Shown: positions 19,400 through 29,361, numbered from the stretch's first letter. The stretch is DNA of 64,000 nt from Ruegeria lacuscaerulensis ITI-1157 (GCA_000161775.1 GG704596.1:2898115-2962114); one strand, 5' to 3'. Numbers and translations are program-made. Notes: generated by a model from the sequence alone, not told the origin.

Positions 19400-20287
19400 A
19401 TGCGCGACAGCATGTCGACCATCGCCAAAACCGCGCTTTGGATGACCGGGGCGATCGCTTCGTTCTCGTCGATGGCCGTTGCCGGTCGGGAACTCAGCCT
19501 GATACACGACACGTTCGAGATCATGATGTATCGCAGCATCGTTGGCATATTCGTCGTGTCCACCGTTTTGACGGCGACCGGAAAGTGGCGCCAGGTTTCG
19601 ACTCGGCATCTGGGGCTGCATGCGGTTCGGAACTCGCTGCATTTTGCGGGCCAAAACCTGTGGTTCTACGCGGTCAGCGTGATTCCGTTGGCACAGGTTT
19701 TCGCGCTTGAGTTCACGCAACCCATCTGGGTCGTGCTTCTGTCCCCGCTTCTTTTGGGCGAACGTCTGACACCAATGCGGGTCCTGTCGGCGCTCATCGG
19801 CTTTGCCGGTATCCTGATCGTCACCCGGCCCGGAGCCACGGATCTCACGCCCGGAGTGCTTGCGGCAGCCTCATCTGCCATTTTCTTCGCGCTTACGACG
19901 ATATCCACAAAGAAGTTGACGGGGTTCGCCAGCATCGGCTGCATCGTTTTCTGGCTGACGACGATGCAGGCGGTCATGGGGTTGGTCGTTGCGGGGATGG
20001 ATGGGCAAATCGCTTTGCCAACGGCGCAGTCCGCGCCGTTTCTGCTCCTGGTCGGTCTGGCGGGGCTGCTGGCACATTTCTGCATCACCAACGCCTTGGC
20101 GATCGCGCCGGCCACGGTTGTTATCCCGTTCGACTTTGCGCGACTGCCGACAATCGCGGTCGTGGGAATGCTCCTTTACCACGAGCCGCTGGACCATTGG
20201 ACCCTGTTGGGGGCGGCCGTGATCTTTGCCGGGATCTTCCTGAATGTCCGCGCCGAAAGCCGTAGCAATTCTGCAACACGGGCTTGA
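19400..20287 (+). CDS. EamA/DMT family transporter
   Basis: 295 aa with about ten hydrophobic segments arranged as two EamA repeats; the end of the first repeat reads LLGERLTPMRVLSALIGFAGILIV, and the second ends with YHEPLDHWTLLGAAVIFAGI. These exporters move amino acids, metabolites or drugs out of the cell; the substrate is not predictable. GAGG lies 8 nt before ATG 19400. Confidence 0.88.
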   Translation: MRDSMSTIAKTALWMTGAIASFSSMAVAGRELSLIHDTFEIMMYRSIVGIFVVSTVLTATGKWRQVSTRHLGLHAVRNSLHFAGQNLWFYAVSVIPLAQVFALEFTQPIWVVLLSPLLLGERLTPMRVLSALIGFAGILIVTRPGATDLTPGVLAAASSAIFFALTTISTKKLTGFASIGCIVFWLTTMQAVMGLVVAGMDGQIALPTAQSAPFLLLVGLAGLLAHFCITNALAIAPATVVIPFDFARLPTIAVVGMLLYHEPLDHWTLLGAAVIFAGIFLNVRAESRSNSATRA

Positions 20288-20319
20288 TGGACCTATAACA
20301 ACTAACGTTCGGTCACAGG

Positions 20320-20348
20320 TTGACGTTTTTCTAAACTGCGCATGAATA
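20320..20348 (+). promoter_or_regulatory. possible sigma-70-type promoter of FadL-like gene
   Basis: TTGACG at 20320-20325 is separated by 17 bp from TGAATA at 20343-20348. The -35 is good and the -10 is weak. It lies about 75 bp upstream of the porin start. Confidence 0.35.
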
Positions 20349-20423
20349 GTGTTCATCGAATTCTTTGCCACCGACACTCACAAGAAAGCAGGGTGGCACC
20401 GAATAGAAAAAAGGGAGGAACAC

Positions 20424-21542
20424 ATGAAGAAAACGCTTCTACAAGCGTGCGCGTTGTGCGTTGGGGCAACAGCAGTACAAGCCGGCGGCCTTGATCGCAG
20501 CGGTCAGGGCATCAACCTGATTTTCGAAGAAGGATCCGTCGTACAGTTTCGTCTGGGGTATACCGACCCGGACGTCACCGGCACCCTGGGCGGGGGCGCG
20601 TCCGGCAACGTTGCCAATGATTTCACAACACCTCATCTGGGCTACAAACGAGCACTGACCGAGAAGCTGGATTTCGCGTTGATCTATGATCAACCGTTCG
20701 GAGCTGACGTGGATTATGCTGCGCCCTATCTTTTGTCGCAGAACCCAATTCCGGGTGGCCGGACGGATGTGCTGCGCGCCAAAGCCGACGCCGATGCGCT
20801 GACGGCCATGTTCCGTTACAAGTTGGATGGTGGGTTCAGCGTACTGGCGGGTGTCCGGGCGCAACGCCTCGATGCCAACGTTGCCGTTCCTGCAGCGGCC
20901 GGATATGCCGTTGACGCCGAGTCCGGCACTGACTTCGGATATCTGGTGGGCGTCGCTTGGGAAAAGCCCGAAATCGCAGCGCGGGTCGCCCTGACGTACA
21001 ACTCGAAAATCACTCATGATCTCTCCCAGACCGAGTCTCTGAACCCGCCTCCGATCCCGCCAATCCCCCCGGGCACGGTTGCCTCTTTCAACACCAGCAG
21101 CGAAGTCGTGACACCCCAATCCGTCAACCTTGACTTCCAAACCGGCGTCGCGCCCAAGACCTTGGTGTTTGGTTCGATCCGTTGGGTCGATTGGCCCCAG
21201 ACGGTCTATGCGCCGCCAAACTACCCGGCCAACCCGTTGGTCGACTACAACGATGCGACATGGTCTTACTCGCTGGGTATGGGCTACCAGTTCTCCGAGC
21301 AGTTCTCGGGTGCTGTAACGCTGGGTTACGAATCGTCTTCGGATTCACCTGTGTCGAACCTTGGCCCGACGGACGGCTTCTGGAGCATCGGCTTGGGCGG
21401 CACCTACTCGATTGAAAAGGCGACGATTTCTGGTGGCGTGCGCTATACTGACCTTGGCGATGCCACGACGACCAGCGGCGCGGTGTTCACGGACAACAGC
21501 GCCTGGAGCGTTGGTATTCAGGTCACTTACGCCCTGAACTGA
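20424..21542 (+). CDS. OmpP1/FadL-like outer-membrane protein
   Basis: 372 aa from ATG 20424, preceded by a strong GGGAGGA site. A signal peptide (residues 1-20, ending VQA) is followed by GGLDRSGQGIN, the family's N-terminal hatch start, then beta strands with alternating aromatic residues and a C-terminal VTYALN typical of barrel insertion. FadL-type channels take up hydrophobic compounds such as long-chain fatty acids. A proline-rich loop (NPPPIPPIPPG) near residue 210 is an unusual insertion. Substrate uncertain. Confidence 0.85.
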   Translation: MKKTLLQACALCVGATAVQAGGLDRSGQGINLIFEEGSVVQFRLGYTDPDVTGTLGGGASGNVANDFTTPHLGYKRALTEKLDFALIYDQPFGADVDYAAPYLLSQNPIPGGRTDVLRAKADADALTAMFRYKLDGGFSVLAGVRAQRLDANVAVPAAAGYAVDAESGTDFGYLVGVAWEKPEIAARVALTYNSKITHDLSQTESLNPPPIPPIPPGTVASFNTSSEVVTPQSVNLDFQTGVAPKTLVFGSIRWVDWPQTVYAPPNYPANPLVDYNDATWSYSLGMGYQFSEQFSGAVTLGYESSSDSPVSNLGPTDGFWSIGLGGTYSIEKATISGGVRYTDLGDATTTSGAVFTDNSAWSVGIQVTYALN

Positions 21543-21571
21543 CGCAGCCGACTGCGCAAAAAATCAACAGA

Positions 21572-21595
21572 CCCCGCCCACATGGGCGGGGTTTT
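21572..21595 (+). terminator. rho-independent terminator of FadL-like gene
   Basis: CCCCGCCC and GGGCGGGG pair around a 4-nt loop, followed by TTTT. Confidence 0.88.
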
Positions 21596-21643
21596 CGCAT
21601 GAATCGGGTCGCGCATTCGGATCTGACCGCTCAGAATGCCGAC

Positions 21644-22540
21644 ATGACACGACAAAAAGCGCTTTCCCTAAGGAACTGGGCCGAGCTTGGCCTCCTCGGC
21701 TTCATCTGGGGAGCATCCTTCCTGTCAATCCGCATCGCCCTGGACACCGTTCCGGTCATGACGACCGTATTCCACCGAGTCTTTTGGGCGGCTGCGGTTC
21801 TTTGGATCGTGATCATAGCTCAGAGACAAGGATTTCCGACGAGCCCGAAGGTGTGGTGCGCGTTCTTTGTCATGGGGCTGCTGAACAACGTCCTACCCTT
21901 CAGCCTCATGGCTTGGGGGCAGCTCCATGTCGAGACGGGCCTGACCTCGATTCTGAACGCCGCAACTGCAGTTTTCGGAGTACTGGCCGCCGCCCTGATG
22001 TTTCCTGATGAAAGGTTGACCCCGACACGCCTGATCGGCGTCGTCCTGGGGTTTGCCGGCGTTACAGTGGCGATTGGCCCGGGCAACCTCCTTCGCCTCG
22101 ACCTGCAGAGCATGGGGCAATTGGCGATCCTGGCCGGCACCGTTTCGTATGCAGGAGCCGCGGTATGGGCGCGGATCTACCTTTCTGACTTGCCACCCCA
22201 GGTTTCGGCGGCTGGCATGTTGACCGGATCAGCGGTCATCATGGCCCCGATCATGCTTTGGGTGGATGGGCCACCATCGCTGGATATCTCACCCGAAGCA
22301 TGGTTGGCCATCGGCTATTATTCCGCAATTGCCACTGCCTGTGCGTATCTGCTGTACTACCGCGTTCTTGCCTCGGCCGGCAGCGGCAATCTGCTGCTGG
22401 TCACCCTGATCATCCCTCCGGTTGCAATCACGCTGGGCGCCCTGGTCCGAAACGAAGCCCTGCCGCCAAACGCCTATGCCGGATTTGCCATCCTTGCGAC
22501 CGGCCTCCTGATCCTCAGCCGATCCGGGCGGCGCGATTGA
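21644..22540 (+). CDS. EamA/DMT family transporter
   Basis: 298 aa from ATG 21644. An ATG at 21599 is also in frame but follows the porin terminator by only 3 bp and adds a hydrophilic leader, so the later start is preferred; neither has a strong ribosome-binding site. Ten hydrophobic segments form two EamA repeats; the first begins LGLLGFIWGASFLSIRIAL. It is a second, divergent paralogue of the transporter at 19.4 kb. Substrate unknown. Confidence 0.85.
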   Translation: MTRQKALSLRNWAELGLLGFIWGASFLSIRIALDTVPVMTTVFHRVFWAAAVLWIVIIAQRQGFPTSPKVWCAFFVMGLLNNVLPFSLMAWGQLHVETGLTSILNAATAVFGVLAAALMFPDERLTPTRLIGVVLGFAGVTVAIGPGNLLRLDLQSMGQLAILAGTVSYAGAAVWARIYLSDLPPQVSAAGMLTGSAVIMAPIMLWVDGPPSLDISPEAWLAIGYYSAIATACAYLLYYRVLASAGSGNLLLVTLIIPPVAITLGALVRNEALPPNAYAGFAILATGLLILSRSGRRD

Positions 22541-22589
22541 CGCCGCGCGCCCTGCGTTCTAGCAAGAGCAAAACGAGGGACGGCGGAAC

Positions 22590-23462
22590 ATGATCTACGG
22601 CTCGGCACGGGAATGGCGCGAGGCTGCACGAAAGAAGGTGCTGTTTTTCGGGATGTCGGGGCTGGGCAAAACCTATGTCTCGAATATCCTGCGCGAATCC
22701 GGCGATTGGTTTCACTACTCGATCGATTACCGGATCGGCACACGCTACATGGGCGAATACATCACCGACAACGCCAAGGCCGAGGCGATGAAGGTGCCGT
22801 TTCTGCGCGACCTGCTGCTGACCGACTCCATCTATATCGGATCGAATATCTCGTTCGAGAACCTGACCCCCGTGTCCGCCTATCTGGGCAAGCCCGGAAA
22901 TCCGGACCTGGGCGGGCTGCCCATGCCGGAATACCGGCGCAGGCAGGAACAGTTCAGGCTGGCCGAGATCCACGCCCTGCTGGACACCGAGTATTTCATC
23001 GACCGCGCGCAGCGGCTGTACGGGTACCCGCATTTCATCTGCGATACGGGTGGTTCGATCTGTGAATGGGTCGATCCCGATGACCCGGCCGATCGCGTGC
23101 TGTCGGAATTGTCGCGCCATACGCTAATGATCTGGATCAAGGGCGATGACGACCACACCGCCGAGCTGATCCGCCGCTTTGACAAGGCGCCCAAGCCCAT
23201 GTCGTACCAGGCCGAATTCCTGACCCGCGTCTGGCAGGACTACCTGGATCGGCACGGCTGCGCCGAGGCCGACGTGAACCCCGATGACTTCATCCGCTGG
23301 ACCTATGCCCAGGCGCTTGCGCATCGCCAGCCGCGGTATCGGGCGATGGCAGAGAACTGGGGCGTGACCGTCACCGCCGACCAGATCGGACAGGTACGCG
23401 ATGCCGGTGATTTCGACGAGTTGATCGAACGCACCCTTGAGGCCCGCCGCGCCGCGTCCTAA
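22590..23462 (+). CDS. P-loop NTPase of unknown role
   Basis: 290 aa. The Walker A motif GMSGLGKT is at residues 21-28; the rest, including DTGGSICEW around residue 151, resembles small kinase-like P-loop folds. It is a conserved alphaproteobacterial protein usually annotated only as ATPase. It lies 37 bp upstream of metA on the same strand, so the two may be co-transcribed, but nothing in the sequence ties it to methionine synthesis. Confidence 0.8.
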   Translation: MIYGSAREWREAARKKVLFFGMSGLGKTYVSNILRESGDWFHYSIDYRIGTRYMGEYITDNAKAEAMKVPFLRDLLLTDSIYIGSNISFENLTPVSAYLGKPGNPDLGGLPMPEYRRRQEQFRLAEIHALLDTEYFIDRAQRLYGYPHFICDTGGSICEWVDPDDPADRVLSELSRHTLMIWIKGDDDHTAELIRRFDKAPKPMSYQAEFLTRVWQDYLDRHGCAEADVNPDDFIRWTYAQALAHRQPRYRAMAENWGVTVTADQIGQVRDAGDFDELIERTLEARRAAS

Positions 23463-23499
23463 CTAGAGCCTTTCACCGGACCAACCAGAAGTTTGAGCC

Positions 23500-24417
23500 A
23501 TGCCCATCAAGATCCCCTCAGACCTGCCCGCCTTTGACGTCCTGACCAAGGAAGGCGTCATGGTCATGGCCGAGGATCAGGCCATGCGGCAGGACATCCG
23601 GCCGCTGAAGATCGGGCTGCTGAACCTGATGCCCAAGAAGATCCAGACGGAAAACCAGTTCGCGCGGCTCATTGGGGCAACCCCGCTGCAGATCGAACTG
23701 TCGCTGATCCGGATGACCGAGCACCAGACCAAAAACACCGCCGCCGAGCACATGGAAGAGTTCTATCGCCCCTTCCAGGAGGTCAAGGACCAGAAATTCG
23801 ACGGGCTGATCATCACCGGCGCCCCGATCGAGCATCTGGATTTCACCGACGTGACCTATTGGAACGAACTGACCGAGGTGTTCGACTGGACCCAGACCAA
23901 CGTGCATTCCACCTTTGGTGTCTGCTGGGGCGGGATGGCAATGATCTACCATTTTCATGGGGTGCGAAAGCATATGCTGCCGGCCAAGGCTTTCGGCTGC
24001 TTCCGACACCGCAACCTCGCGCCGGCCTCGCCGTTTTTGCGCGGCTTCTCGGATGACTGCGTGATCCCCGTCAGCCGCTGGACCGAGGTGCGCCAGGACG
24101 AAATCGACGCCGCCCCCGGTCTGACCACCCTGTTGGGCAGTGACGAGGTCGGCCCCTGCCTGGTCGAGGATCCCGCACACAGGGCGCTGTATATCTTCAA
24201 CCATTTCGAATATGACAGCGACACGTTGAAACAGGAGTATGACCGAGACGTTGCCAACGGCACCCCGATCAACGTTCCGATCAACTATTACCCCGACGAC
24301 GATCCCAGCCAGACCCCGCAGAACCGCTGGCGCAGCCACGCGCATCTTCTGTACGGCAACTGGATCAACGAGATCTACCAGACCACTCCGTTCGATATGA
24401 ACGAAATTGGCCGCTAA
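23500..24417 (+). CDS. metA: homoserine O-acyltransferase, MetA type
   Basis: 305 aa, the normal MetA length. The catalytic triad residues are visible: C142 in GVCWGG, H235 and E237 in NHFEYD. It transfers a succinyl or acetyl group to homoserine, the first committed step of methionine synthesis; the acyl donor differs between species and is not settled here. The gap upstream is only 37 bp and holds no SAM riboswitch. Confidence 0.95.
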   Translation: MPIKIPSDLPAFDVLTKEGVMVMAEDQAMRQDIRPLKIGLLNLMPKKIQTENQFARLIGATPLQIELSLIRMTEHQTKNTAAEHMEEFYRPFQEVKDQKFDGLIITGAPIEHLDFTDVTYWNELTEVFDWTQTNVHSTFGVCWGGMAMIYHFHGVRKHMLPAKAFGCFRHRNLAPASPFLRGFSDDCVIPVSRWTEVRQDEIDAAPGLTTLLGSDEVGPCLVEDPAHRALYIFNHFEYDSDTLKQEYDRDVANGTPINVPINYYPDDDPSQTPQNRWRSHAHLLYGNWINEIYQTTPFDMNEIGR

Positions 24418-25360
24418 AATTCTGATATCTTTCGCAATAGCCGTCGTGTTCGCGACGGCGACGACCGCGTGGTTGACGACGCGGCGAGAGGCCAGGGCCG
24501 AATCAGACTTTCCGCCCGAGGGCGAAATCCTGGATATCGACGGAACGGCGGTTCACGCCGTCGTCATGGGCCGCGGTCCAGATGTGGTCTTGATTCACGG
24601 CTCCAGCGGCAACACGCGCGACATGACTTTTGCACTGGCGCCGATACTTGCAAAGTCCTTTCGCGTGATCGTTTTCGACCGACCTGGCCTTGGGTATTCG
24701 CAAAGCTTCAATCCAGACGGCGAAACCATTGTTGAACAGGCGGACATCCTGCAAAGGGCGGCCGCTCGGCTGGGGGCCGATCAACCCATTGTCGCCGGGC
24801 ACAGCTATGGCGGCGCGGTATCCCTGGCCTGGGCTGTTACACGACCTGAAAATATCTCCGGGCTGGTCCTGATCGCTCCGGCATCAGTGCCGTGGGAAAC
24901 CCCATTGGATTCCTTCAACCGCGTGTCATCGACATCCTTGGGCAACGCGTTGATCCTGCCGTTGATCACTGCCTTCATTCCGGATTGGTATGTCGAGACT
25001 GCGCTGGAAAACGTGTTTTCCCCACAAAAGGCGCCCGAAGGCTATGCTCGGCATTTTGGACCGTCTCTGACCCTTCGCCGCGCGTCCATGCACGCCAACG
25101 CGAAGCAGCGGGCGAACCTTCTTGGCGAAATCACTCGTCTGGAACCTCGCTATCCCGAGATCTCTGTGCCAACAGAGATTGTCCACGGAACAGCAGACAC
25201 GACGGTTGGACTGGAGTGGCACTCGCATCGGCTGGTGGACCGGATCCCCGAAGCTGAGCTGATCGAATTGGACGGTATCGGCCACATGCCCCAGGTTGTC
25301 GCCGCCCCCGAGGTGGCCGCGGCCATCGAGCGGGCCGCGCAGCGGGCCGGTTTGCGTTAG
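24407..25360 (+). CDS. membrane-anchored alpha/beta hydrolase
   Basis: 317 aa. It starts at TTG 24407, inside the end of metA (11-bp overlap). An N-terminal hydrophobic helix ([19 protein letters not shown]) is followed by an alpha/beta-hydrolase fold: oxyanion loop IHGSSGN, nucleophile GHSYGG, acid in HGTADTTV and histidine in GIGHMPQ. The substrate is unknown. Overlap with metA suggests translational coupling. The single helix could be an uncleaved signal anchor, placing the enzyme in the periplasm. Confidence 0.85.
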   Translation: MAAKILISFAIAVVFATATTAWLTTRREARAESDFPPEGEILDIDGTAVHAVVMGRGPDVVLIHGSSGNTRDMTFALAPILAKSFRVIVFDRPGLGYSQSFNPDGETIVEQADILQRAAARLGADQPIVAGHSYGGAVSLAWAVTRPENISGLVLIAPASVPWETPLDSFNRVSSTSLGNALILPLITAFIPDWYVETALENVFSPQKAPEGYARHFGPSLTLRRASMHANAKQRANLLGEITRLEPRYPEISVPTEIVHGTADTTVGLEWHSHRLVDRIPEAELIELDGIGHMPQVVAAPEVAAAIERAAQRAGLR

Positions 25361-25409
25361 GACCAACTGTAATCCATAGTAGTCACTGGAATTTCGAGGC
25401 GAGGCGAGC

Positions 25410-26279
25410 ATGACCCGAACGGCACCCGGTGCGATCAACGACTACTTCCGCAATCACGCACCCAAGGATGTCCGCCAGGCCATTGAAAATGCGGGAAAGG
25501 ACGACATCCTCAATCCCAGTTATCCCTACTCCGAAAGGATGAAGGGAAAAGTCTATGATCGGCATATGGACGCGCTGCAGATCGAACTGGTCAAGATGCA
25601 GTCATGGGTCAAGGAAACCGGGCAGCGCATCGCAATCATCTTCGAAGGACGGGATGCCGCTGGCAAGGGCGGCACGATCAAGAGGTTCCGCGAGAACCTC
25701 AACCCCAGGGGTGCGCGCAACGTCGCGCTTGCCAAACCCACCGAGGCCGAACGCAGCCAGTGGTATTTCCAGCGCTACGTCCAACACCTTCCTTCGGCGG
25801 GCGAGATCGTTTTCTTCGACCGCAGTTGGTACAACCGTGGCGTGGTCGAGAACGTTTTCGGCTTTTGCACACCCGAGGAACGCGAGCGGTTTTTCCGACA
25901 GGTACTTCCGCTGGAGCATGGCTTCGTCAATGACGGGATCAGACTGTTCAAGTTCTGGCTGAATGTCGGCCGAGCCGAACAGCTCAACCGCTTTCTGGCG
26001 CGTGAGAACGACCCGCTGAAACAGTGGAAGCTGAGTCCGATCGACATAGCCGGGCTGGGAAAGTGGGACGAATACACGCAGTCGATATCAGAAACCCTGA
26101 CGCGGTCGCATTCGGACATCTGCCCCTGGACGATCGTTCGTTCCGACGACAAGAAACGGGCGCGTATCGCGACGATTCAAACGGTGTTGGCGGCATTGGA
26201 TTACGATGAAAAAGATCCCGACGTGGTGGGCACGCCAGATCCGAATATCGCTGGCGGACCGGAGATATGGGATGCGTGA
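25410..26279 (+). CDS. ppk2: polyphosphate kinase 2
   Basis: 289 aa, one PPK2 domain. Walker A is [11 protein letters not shown] near residues 79-89; Walker B region [10 protein letters not shown] and the FGFCTPEE lid segment follow. PPK2 enzymes phosphorylate nucleoside mono- or diphosphates with polyphosphate. The short N-terminal part and single domain point to class I (NDP-using), but that is inference. A TetR-type gene follows on the same strand after 122 bp. Confidence 0.94.
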   Translation: MTRTAPGAINDYFRNHAPKDVRQAIENAGKDDILNPSYPYSERMKGKVYDRHMDALQIELVKMQSWVKETGQRIAIIFEGRDAAGKGGTIKRFRENLNPRGARNVALAKPTEAERSQWYFQRYVQHLPSAGEIVFFDRSWYNRGVVENVFGFCTPEERERFFRQVLPLEHGFVNDGIRLFKFWLNVGRAEQLNRFLARENDPLKQWKLSPIDIAGLGKWDEYTQSISETLTRSHSDICPWTIVRSDDKKRARIATIQTVLAALDYDEKDPDVVGTPDPNIAGGPEIWDA

Positions 26280-26286
26280 GACACCG

Positions 26287-26307
26287 ACAGTTTTCTGGAA
26301 ACACTGT
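26287..26307. promoter_or_regulatory. dyad upstream of tetR, possible autoregulatory operator
   Basis: A 21-bp imperfect palindrome with arms ACAGT and ACTGT (7 of 10 pairs match) lies about 95 bp before the TetR start codon. Confidence 0.35.
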
Positions 26308-26401
26308 TTGATTTACTCGCGGGAAGAGTCGGATCTGGCCGGGCCGATGCCCTACGCCCCGACACACAGGGAATACCCAAGGACAGACAATTGAGGCCGG
26401 T

Positions 26402-27016
26402 ATGACAAAGCGCGGCTATCATCACGGCAACCTGAAACAGGCGTTGATCGAAGCAGCCCTTTCCTTGATCGAGGAAAAGGGGCCCACAGGCTTCACCCTG
26501 TCCGAAGCCGCCAAAACAGCCGGTGTGACCCCGGCCGCCGTGTACCGCCACTATCATGGGCGCGAAGATCTGATTGCCGAAGCCGCGCGGCAGGGTTTCG
26601 AGATGTTTGCGGACCTGATGCAACACGCATACGACAAGGGGCAGCCGTCGGCATTGGCCGCATTCGAGGCCACCGGCCGCGCCTATCTTGCTTTTGCCCG
26701 CAAGCATCCGGGCCATTACATCGCAATGTTCGAAAGTGGCATATCTGTGAACCGGACGCCGGAACTGGCGCTGGCGGCCAACCGGGCAAAAGAGGTGTTG
26801 GAAAAGGCCGCAGCGGATCTGTCGCAACATATCCCACCGGAAAAACGGCCGCCCGCATCCATGTTCAGCGCACATATCTGGGCCATGAGCCACGGTGTCG
26901 TCGAACTGTTTGCACGAAACACCGGCGCAAGCTCGCCCTTCCCGCCCGAGGATTTGCTGGAGTCCGGCATCGGCATCTATCTCAGAGGCCTGGGGCTCGT
27001 ACCGCCCGATGATTGA
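26402..27016 (+). CDS. TetR/AcrR family regulator
   Basis: 204 aa. The N-terminal helix-turn-helix is clear (GFTLSEAAKTAGVTPAAVYRHY, residues 31-52). The C-terminal ligand domain resembles the WHG-type TetR_C class. TetR proteins repress neighbouring genes until a ligand binds; the PPK2 gene upstream and its own promoter, which carries a dyad, are candidate targets. Ligand unknown. Confidence 0.88.
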   Translation: MTKRGYHHGNLKQALIEAALSLIEEKGPTGFTLSEAAKTAGVTPAAVYRHYHGREDLIAEAARQGFEMFADLMQHAYDKGQPSALAAFEATGRAYLAFARKHPGHYIAMFESGISVNRTPELALAANRAKEVLEKAAADLSQHIPPEKRPPASMFSAHIWAMSHGVVELFARNTGASSPFPPEDLLESGIGIYLRGLGLVPPDD

Positions 27017-27301
27017 TCAAAAGGCCCTGCTGGTTTGCAGCGCGCCGAAGCATGAGTCGACGTGTATCAGATCCATCACTCCCCTGCCCTTGATGTCGAC
27101 TGGCCCCGGTTCTGAGATCTGAGATTCGTCGATCAACGCATATTTCGTCTGTTCCGGGGCGACGATATTCAGCGGATTGGCGAATAATTGCAGCCGCGAT
27201 GCGACGTTCTCCGCCGAACCGAACTCGTCACAGGCATATTTCCACATCCCTACCGCAGCCCCTACCGCGCGCCCGGTGCCAAGTCCGATGCTGCATCCCA
27301 G
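27017..27301 (-). pseudogene. class III adenylate/guanylate cyclase, C-terminal remnant
   Basis: About 95 codons read as the end of a class III cyclase catalytic domain: SIGLGTGRAVGAAVG, then DEFGSAENVASRLQ (matching the usual D-x-W-G-D-T-V-N-V-A-S-R-L, with the catalytic Asn and Arg), then GPVDIKGRGVMDL near the end. The metal-binding N-terminal part is missing and there is no start codon before the conserved motif. The first 40 bp are read in another frame as the C-terminus of the truncated-haemoglobin frame, which marks a deletion or fusion scar at about 27301-27312. Not expected to be functional. Confidence 0.7.
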
Positions 27302-27654
27302 GCGACGATGATGGCTCGCTTGCCTTCAATCGCCTCTAGGGCCACCCCGACATCATCATCGGACATGCCATGCATTGACAGCGCCTGTCCGAACAGCTTG
27401 GCCATGGCGTCAAATTCAGCATGAGAAATCCTCAGGTGCCGATGAACCGCCTCGATCCGGTCGTCGCTCAAAGATGCGGGTCCGCCAACCAATGAAGACA
27501 CGAATTTGGTTTGGTGGTCGATCAGACGCGGCATATCGATGTCTTTGAAATATTCACCGATCTCATCGGAAACCAACGCCATATCATAGAATGACATTAC
27601 GATCCGGCTGATGGTTTCGAACCCGCCGTACTTCTCGTAGATCGTCTGGCTCAT
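27262..27654 (-). CDS. group I truncated haemoglobin, altered C-terminus
   Basis: 130 aa from ATG 27654; the frame opens 6 codons earlier. It begins SQTIYEKYGGFETISRIV, has Phe-Tyr at the B helix (FYDMAL), HQTKFVSSLVGGP in the E helix and the proximal histidine in HRHLRISHAEFD. Such globins bind O2 or NO. The core seems complete, but the last 12 or so residues (WDAASDLAPGAR) are an out-of-frame reading of the cyclase remnant, so the natural C-terminus has been lost. In this group of bacteria small globins sometimes pair with cyclase domains; that pairing appears broken here. Confidence 0.8.
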   Translation of the reverse strand: MSQTIYEKYGGFETISRIVMSFYDMALVSDEIGEYFKDIDMPRLIDHQTKFVSSLVGGPASLSDDRIEAVHRHLRISHAEFDAMAKLFGQALSMHGMSDDDVGVALEAIEGKRAIIVAWDAASDLAPGAR

Positions 27655-27798
27655 GACAAAACCCAAGGTCACCGCGCATCAAGACGTCGAGGCTATATCA
27701 AAAAGTGAATAATGTTAACGCTATTGGCTGGATTACCTCATGTTCCGCCTGTTCGGTGCAGGGTTCCTTTGCCCTGACGCCCTGCTTTCGGGTTTCAT

Positions 27799-28641
27799 TC
27801 AGACCTTCAAATCATCGGCACAGGGCACGAAGCCGACATATCCGCCATGCCGCAACAGCCGCGCCTGACCGCCGGCGCGCCAGTAAAACTTGAGCCCCGC
27901 GGCTTGCAACTCGCGCCTCAACCGAAACCACATCGGGCCCTTGTCCAACCCGCTGTTGATCCTGACATCCTTTGTGCGCTCGCTTTCCTTGACGGGCTCG
28001 TCAACCTTCCCGCCCGAGCCGGACCAGATCATCTGCACACCCACGGCGGGGAAAACCTGAAACAGTTTCCAGTTATTGCGTGGCAATGTCAGAAAATCAT
28101 CGAGGTGATCAGAATAGCTCTGAGACCATTCCAACAGTTTTCTGCAGGCGCTTTGAGACACAACATAGGCTGCGGCACTCGGAGCCATTTCCATCATCGG
28201 TCGCACCGAAACACTACCGATATGTGTTTGCGCGCCGAAGCGTCTCGAACGCGGCGAGTAGTCAAGCTTCACGCAATCAAAAGCTGCCGTGTTTAAAAAA
28301 AGCTCGGCGATGACCGACCCTGCCTGAACCGACATCTCGACATCGTCCTCAAAGATCGCAGCGGCAGGTAGCCCGCTGTCCACCACATGTTGCCAAACCG
28401 TACGATGGCTTTCGAAGCAGGCTATTTCGCTGGGCGTCAATCCCCATCGAGTACCACTGCCCGGCACATATCCGGTGGACTCCAAGGCACCCGGCACGCT
28501 TGCGTCCGTCGCGCAGATCCTCTGCGCACCAATCAATCCGGTTCGGGCGAATTGGTCTTCCATGAAGGCGCGACGCTCGGGAACTCGATCGAGATTGATG
28601 TAGAAAACGCGATTTCCCACGGTTCCTTCAGCGCATTGCAT
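27799..28641 (-). CDS. glycosyltransferase family 25 protein
   Basis: 280 aa. It opens with the GT25 start VFYINLDRVPERRAFMEDQF and has the donor/metal motif IFEDDVEM near residue 98, with GLTPSEIACFESHRTVW before it. GT25 enzymes add galactose or other sugars to lipopolysaccharide or capsule. Full length for the family. It lies alone next to a decaying IS element, which suggests acquisition or at least an unstable neighbourhood; no LPS cluster is adjacent. Confidence 0.88.
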   Translation of the reverse strand: MQCAEGTVGNRVFYINLDRVPERRAFMEDQFARTGLIGAQRICATDASVPGALESTGYVPGSGTRWGLTPSEIACFESHRTVWQHVVDSGLPAAAIFEDDVEMSVQAGSVIAELFLNTAAFDCVKLDYSPRSRRFGAQTHIGSVSVRPMMEMAPSAAAYVVSQSACRKLLEWSQSYSDHLDDFLTLPRNNWKLFQVFPAVGVQMIWSGSGGKVDEPVKESERTKDVRINSGLDKGPMWFRLRRELQAAGLKFYWRAGGQARLLRHGGYVGFVPCADDLKV

Positions 28642-28768
28642 GTCGAGACCCCTCTCACGGTTATGAACCTACAGGCACCTAGCGCGGTATGAAGGTCAGT
28701 GTCTACCAGAAGCGGATTGAACCGCTCCGGGTTTTCCGGAGGCTTCAAATCGAGGAAGGACTGGAGCT

Positions 28769-29101
28769 ATGGAAAAAGACAACAGAGCGAACCGCTATTC
28801 ACCTGAGACACGCGCGAGAGTGGTGCGGATGGTGTTCGACAATCAGGGCAACTACGAGAACCAAGCCGCGGCAATCAAGGCGATTGCGCCGAAGATCGGC
28901 TGTGGTCGGGACACGTTACGGCGTTGGGTTCAACAGGAGGAAACTGACACGGGCCGTCGGGATGGGGTGACGTCAGAGGAACGCGCTCGTATCAAGGAAC
29001 TTGAACGCGAGTTGCGGGAACTGCGCCAGTCCAACGAGATCCTCAAGAAGGCCAGCGCGTATTTTGCTCAGGCGGAACTCGACCGCCCACTGAAACGATG
29101 A
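28769..29101 (+). CDS. IS3-family transposase OrfA
   Basis: 110 aa. N-terminal helix-turn-helix (residues about 10-60, [13 protein letters not shown]) and a C-terminal leucine-zipper-like helix ([22 protein letters not shown]). It is intact and ends ATGA, overlapping the orfB start at 29098; in complete elements OrfA and OrfB are joined by a programmed frameshift. Without a working orfB it cannot transpose. Confidence 0.9.
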   Translation: MEKDNRANRYSPETRARVVRMVFDNQGNYENQAAAIKAIAPKIGCGRDTLRRWVQQEETDTGRRDGVTSEERARIKELERELRELRQSNEILKKASAYFAQAELDRPLKR

Positions 29102-29112
29102 TCGGGTTCATT

Positions 29113-29151
29113 CACTGCCCGGCGGGGCATTGCGCAGCAATGTCCCGAGAG
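29113..29151 (+). repeat. 39-bp palindromic repeat, copy 1
   Basis: It starts CACTGCCCGGCGGGGCATTG and ends GCAATGTCCCGAGAG. Internal complementarity (GGG-CATTGC with GCAATG-T-CCC) gives a hairpin with one bulged base. It is inserted directly after codon 5 of orfB and shifts the frame. Confidence 0.8.
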
Positions 29152-29361
29152 TGGACGATCACCGGGCCGAGTATGGGGTCGAGCCGATCTGCCGGGTTTT
29201 TCCGAACGCCCCTTCGACCTTCTACGAACATTTGGCCGTTGCCCGCGATCCGGATCGTGCGTCGGATCGCATTAAGCGTGATGAGGTTCTGCGCCGAGAG
29301 GTGCAACGTGTTTGGGATCGGAACTTCAAGGTCTACGGGGTGCGCAAGGTCTGGCATCTCC

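Noticed and set aside
23463-23499. SAM riboswitch before metA
   Set aside because: The 37-bp gap is too short and shows no SAM-II-like structure.
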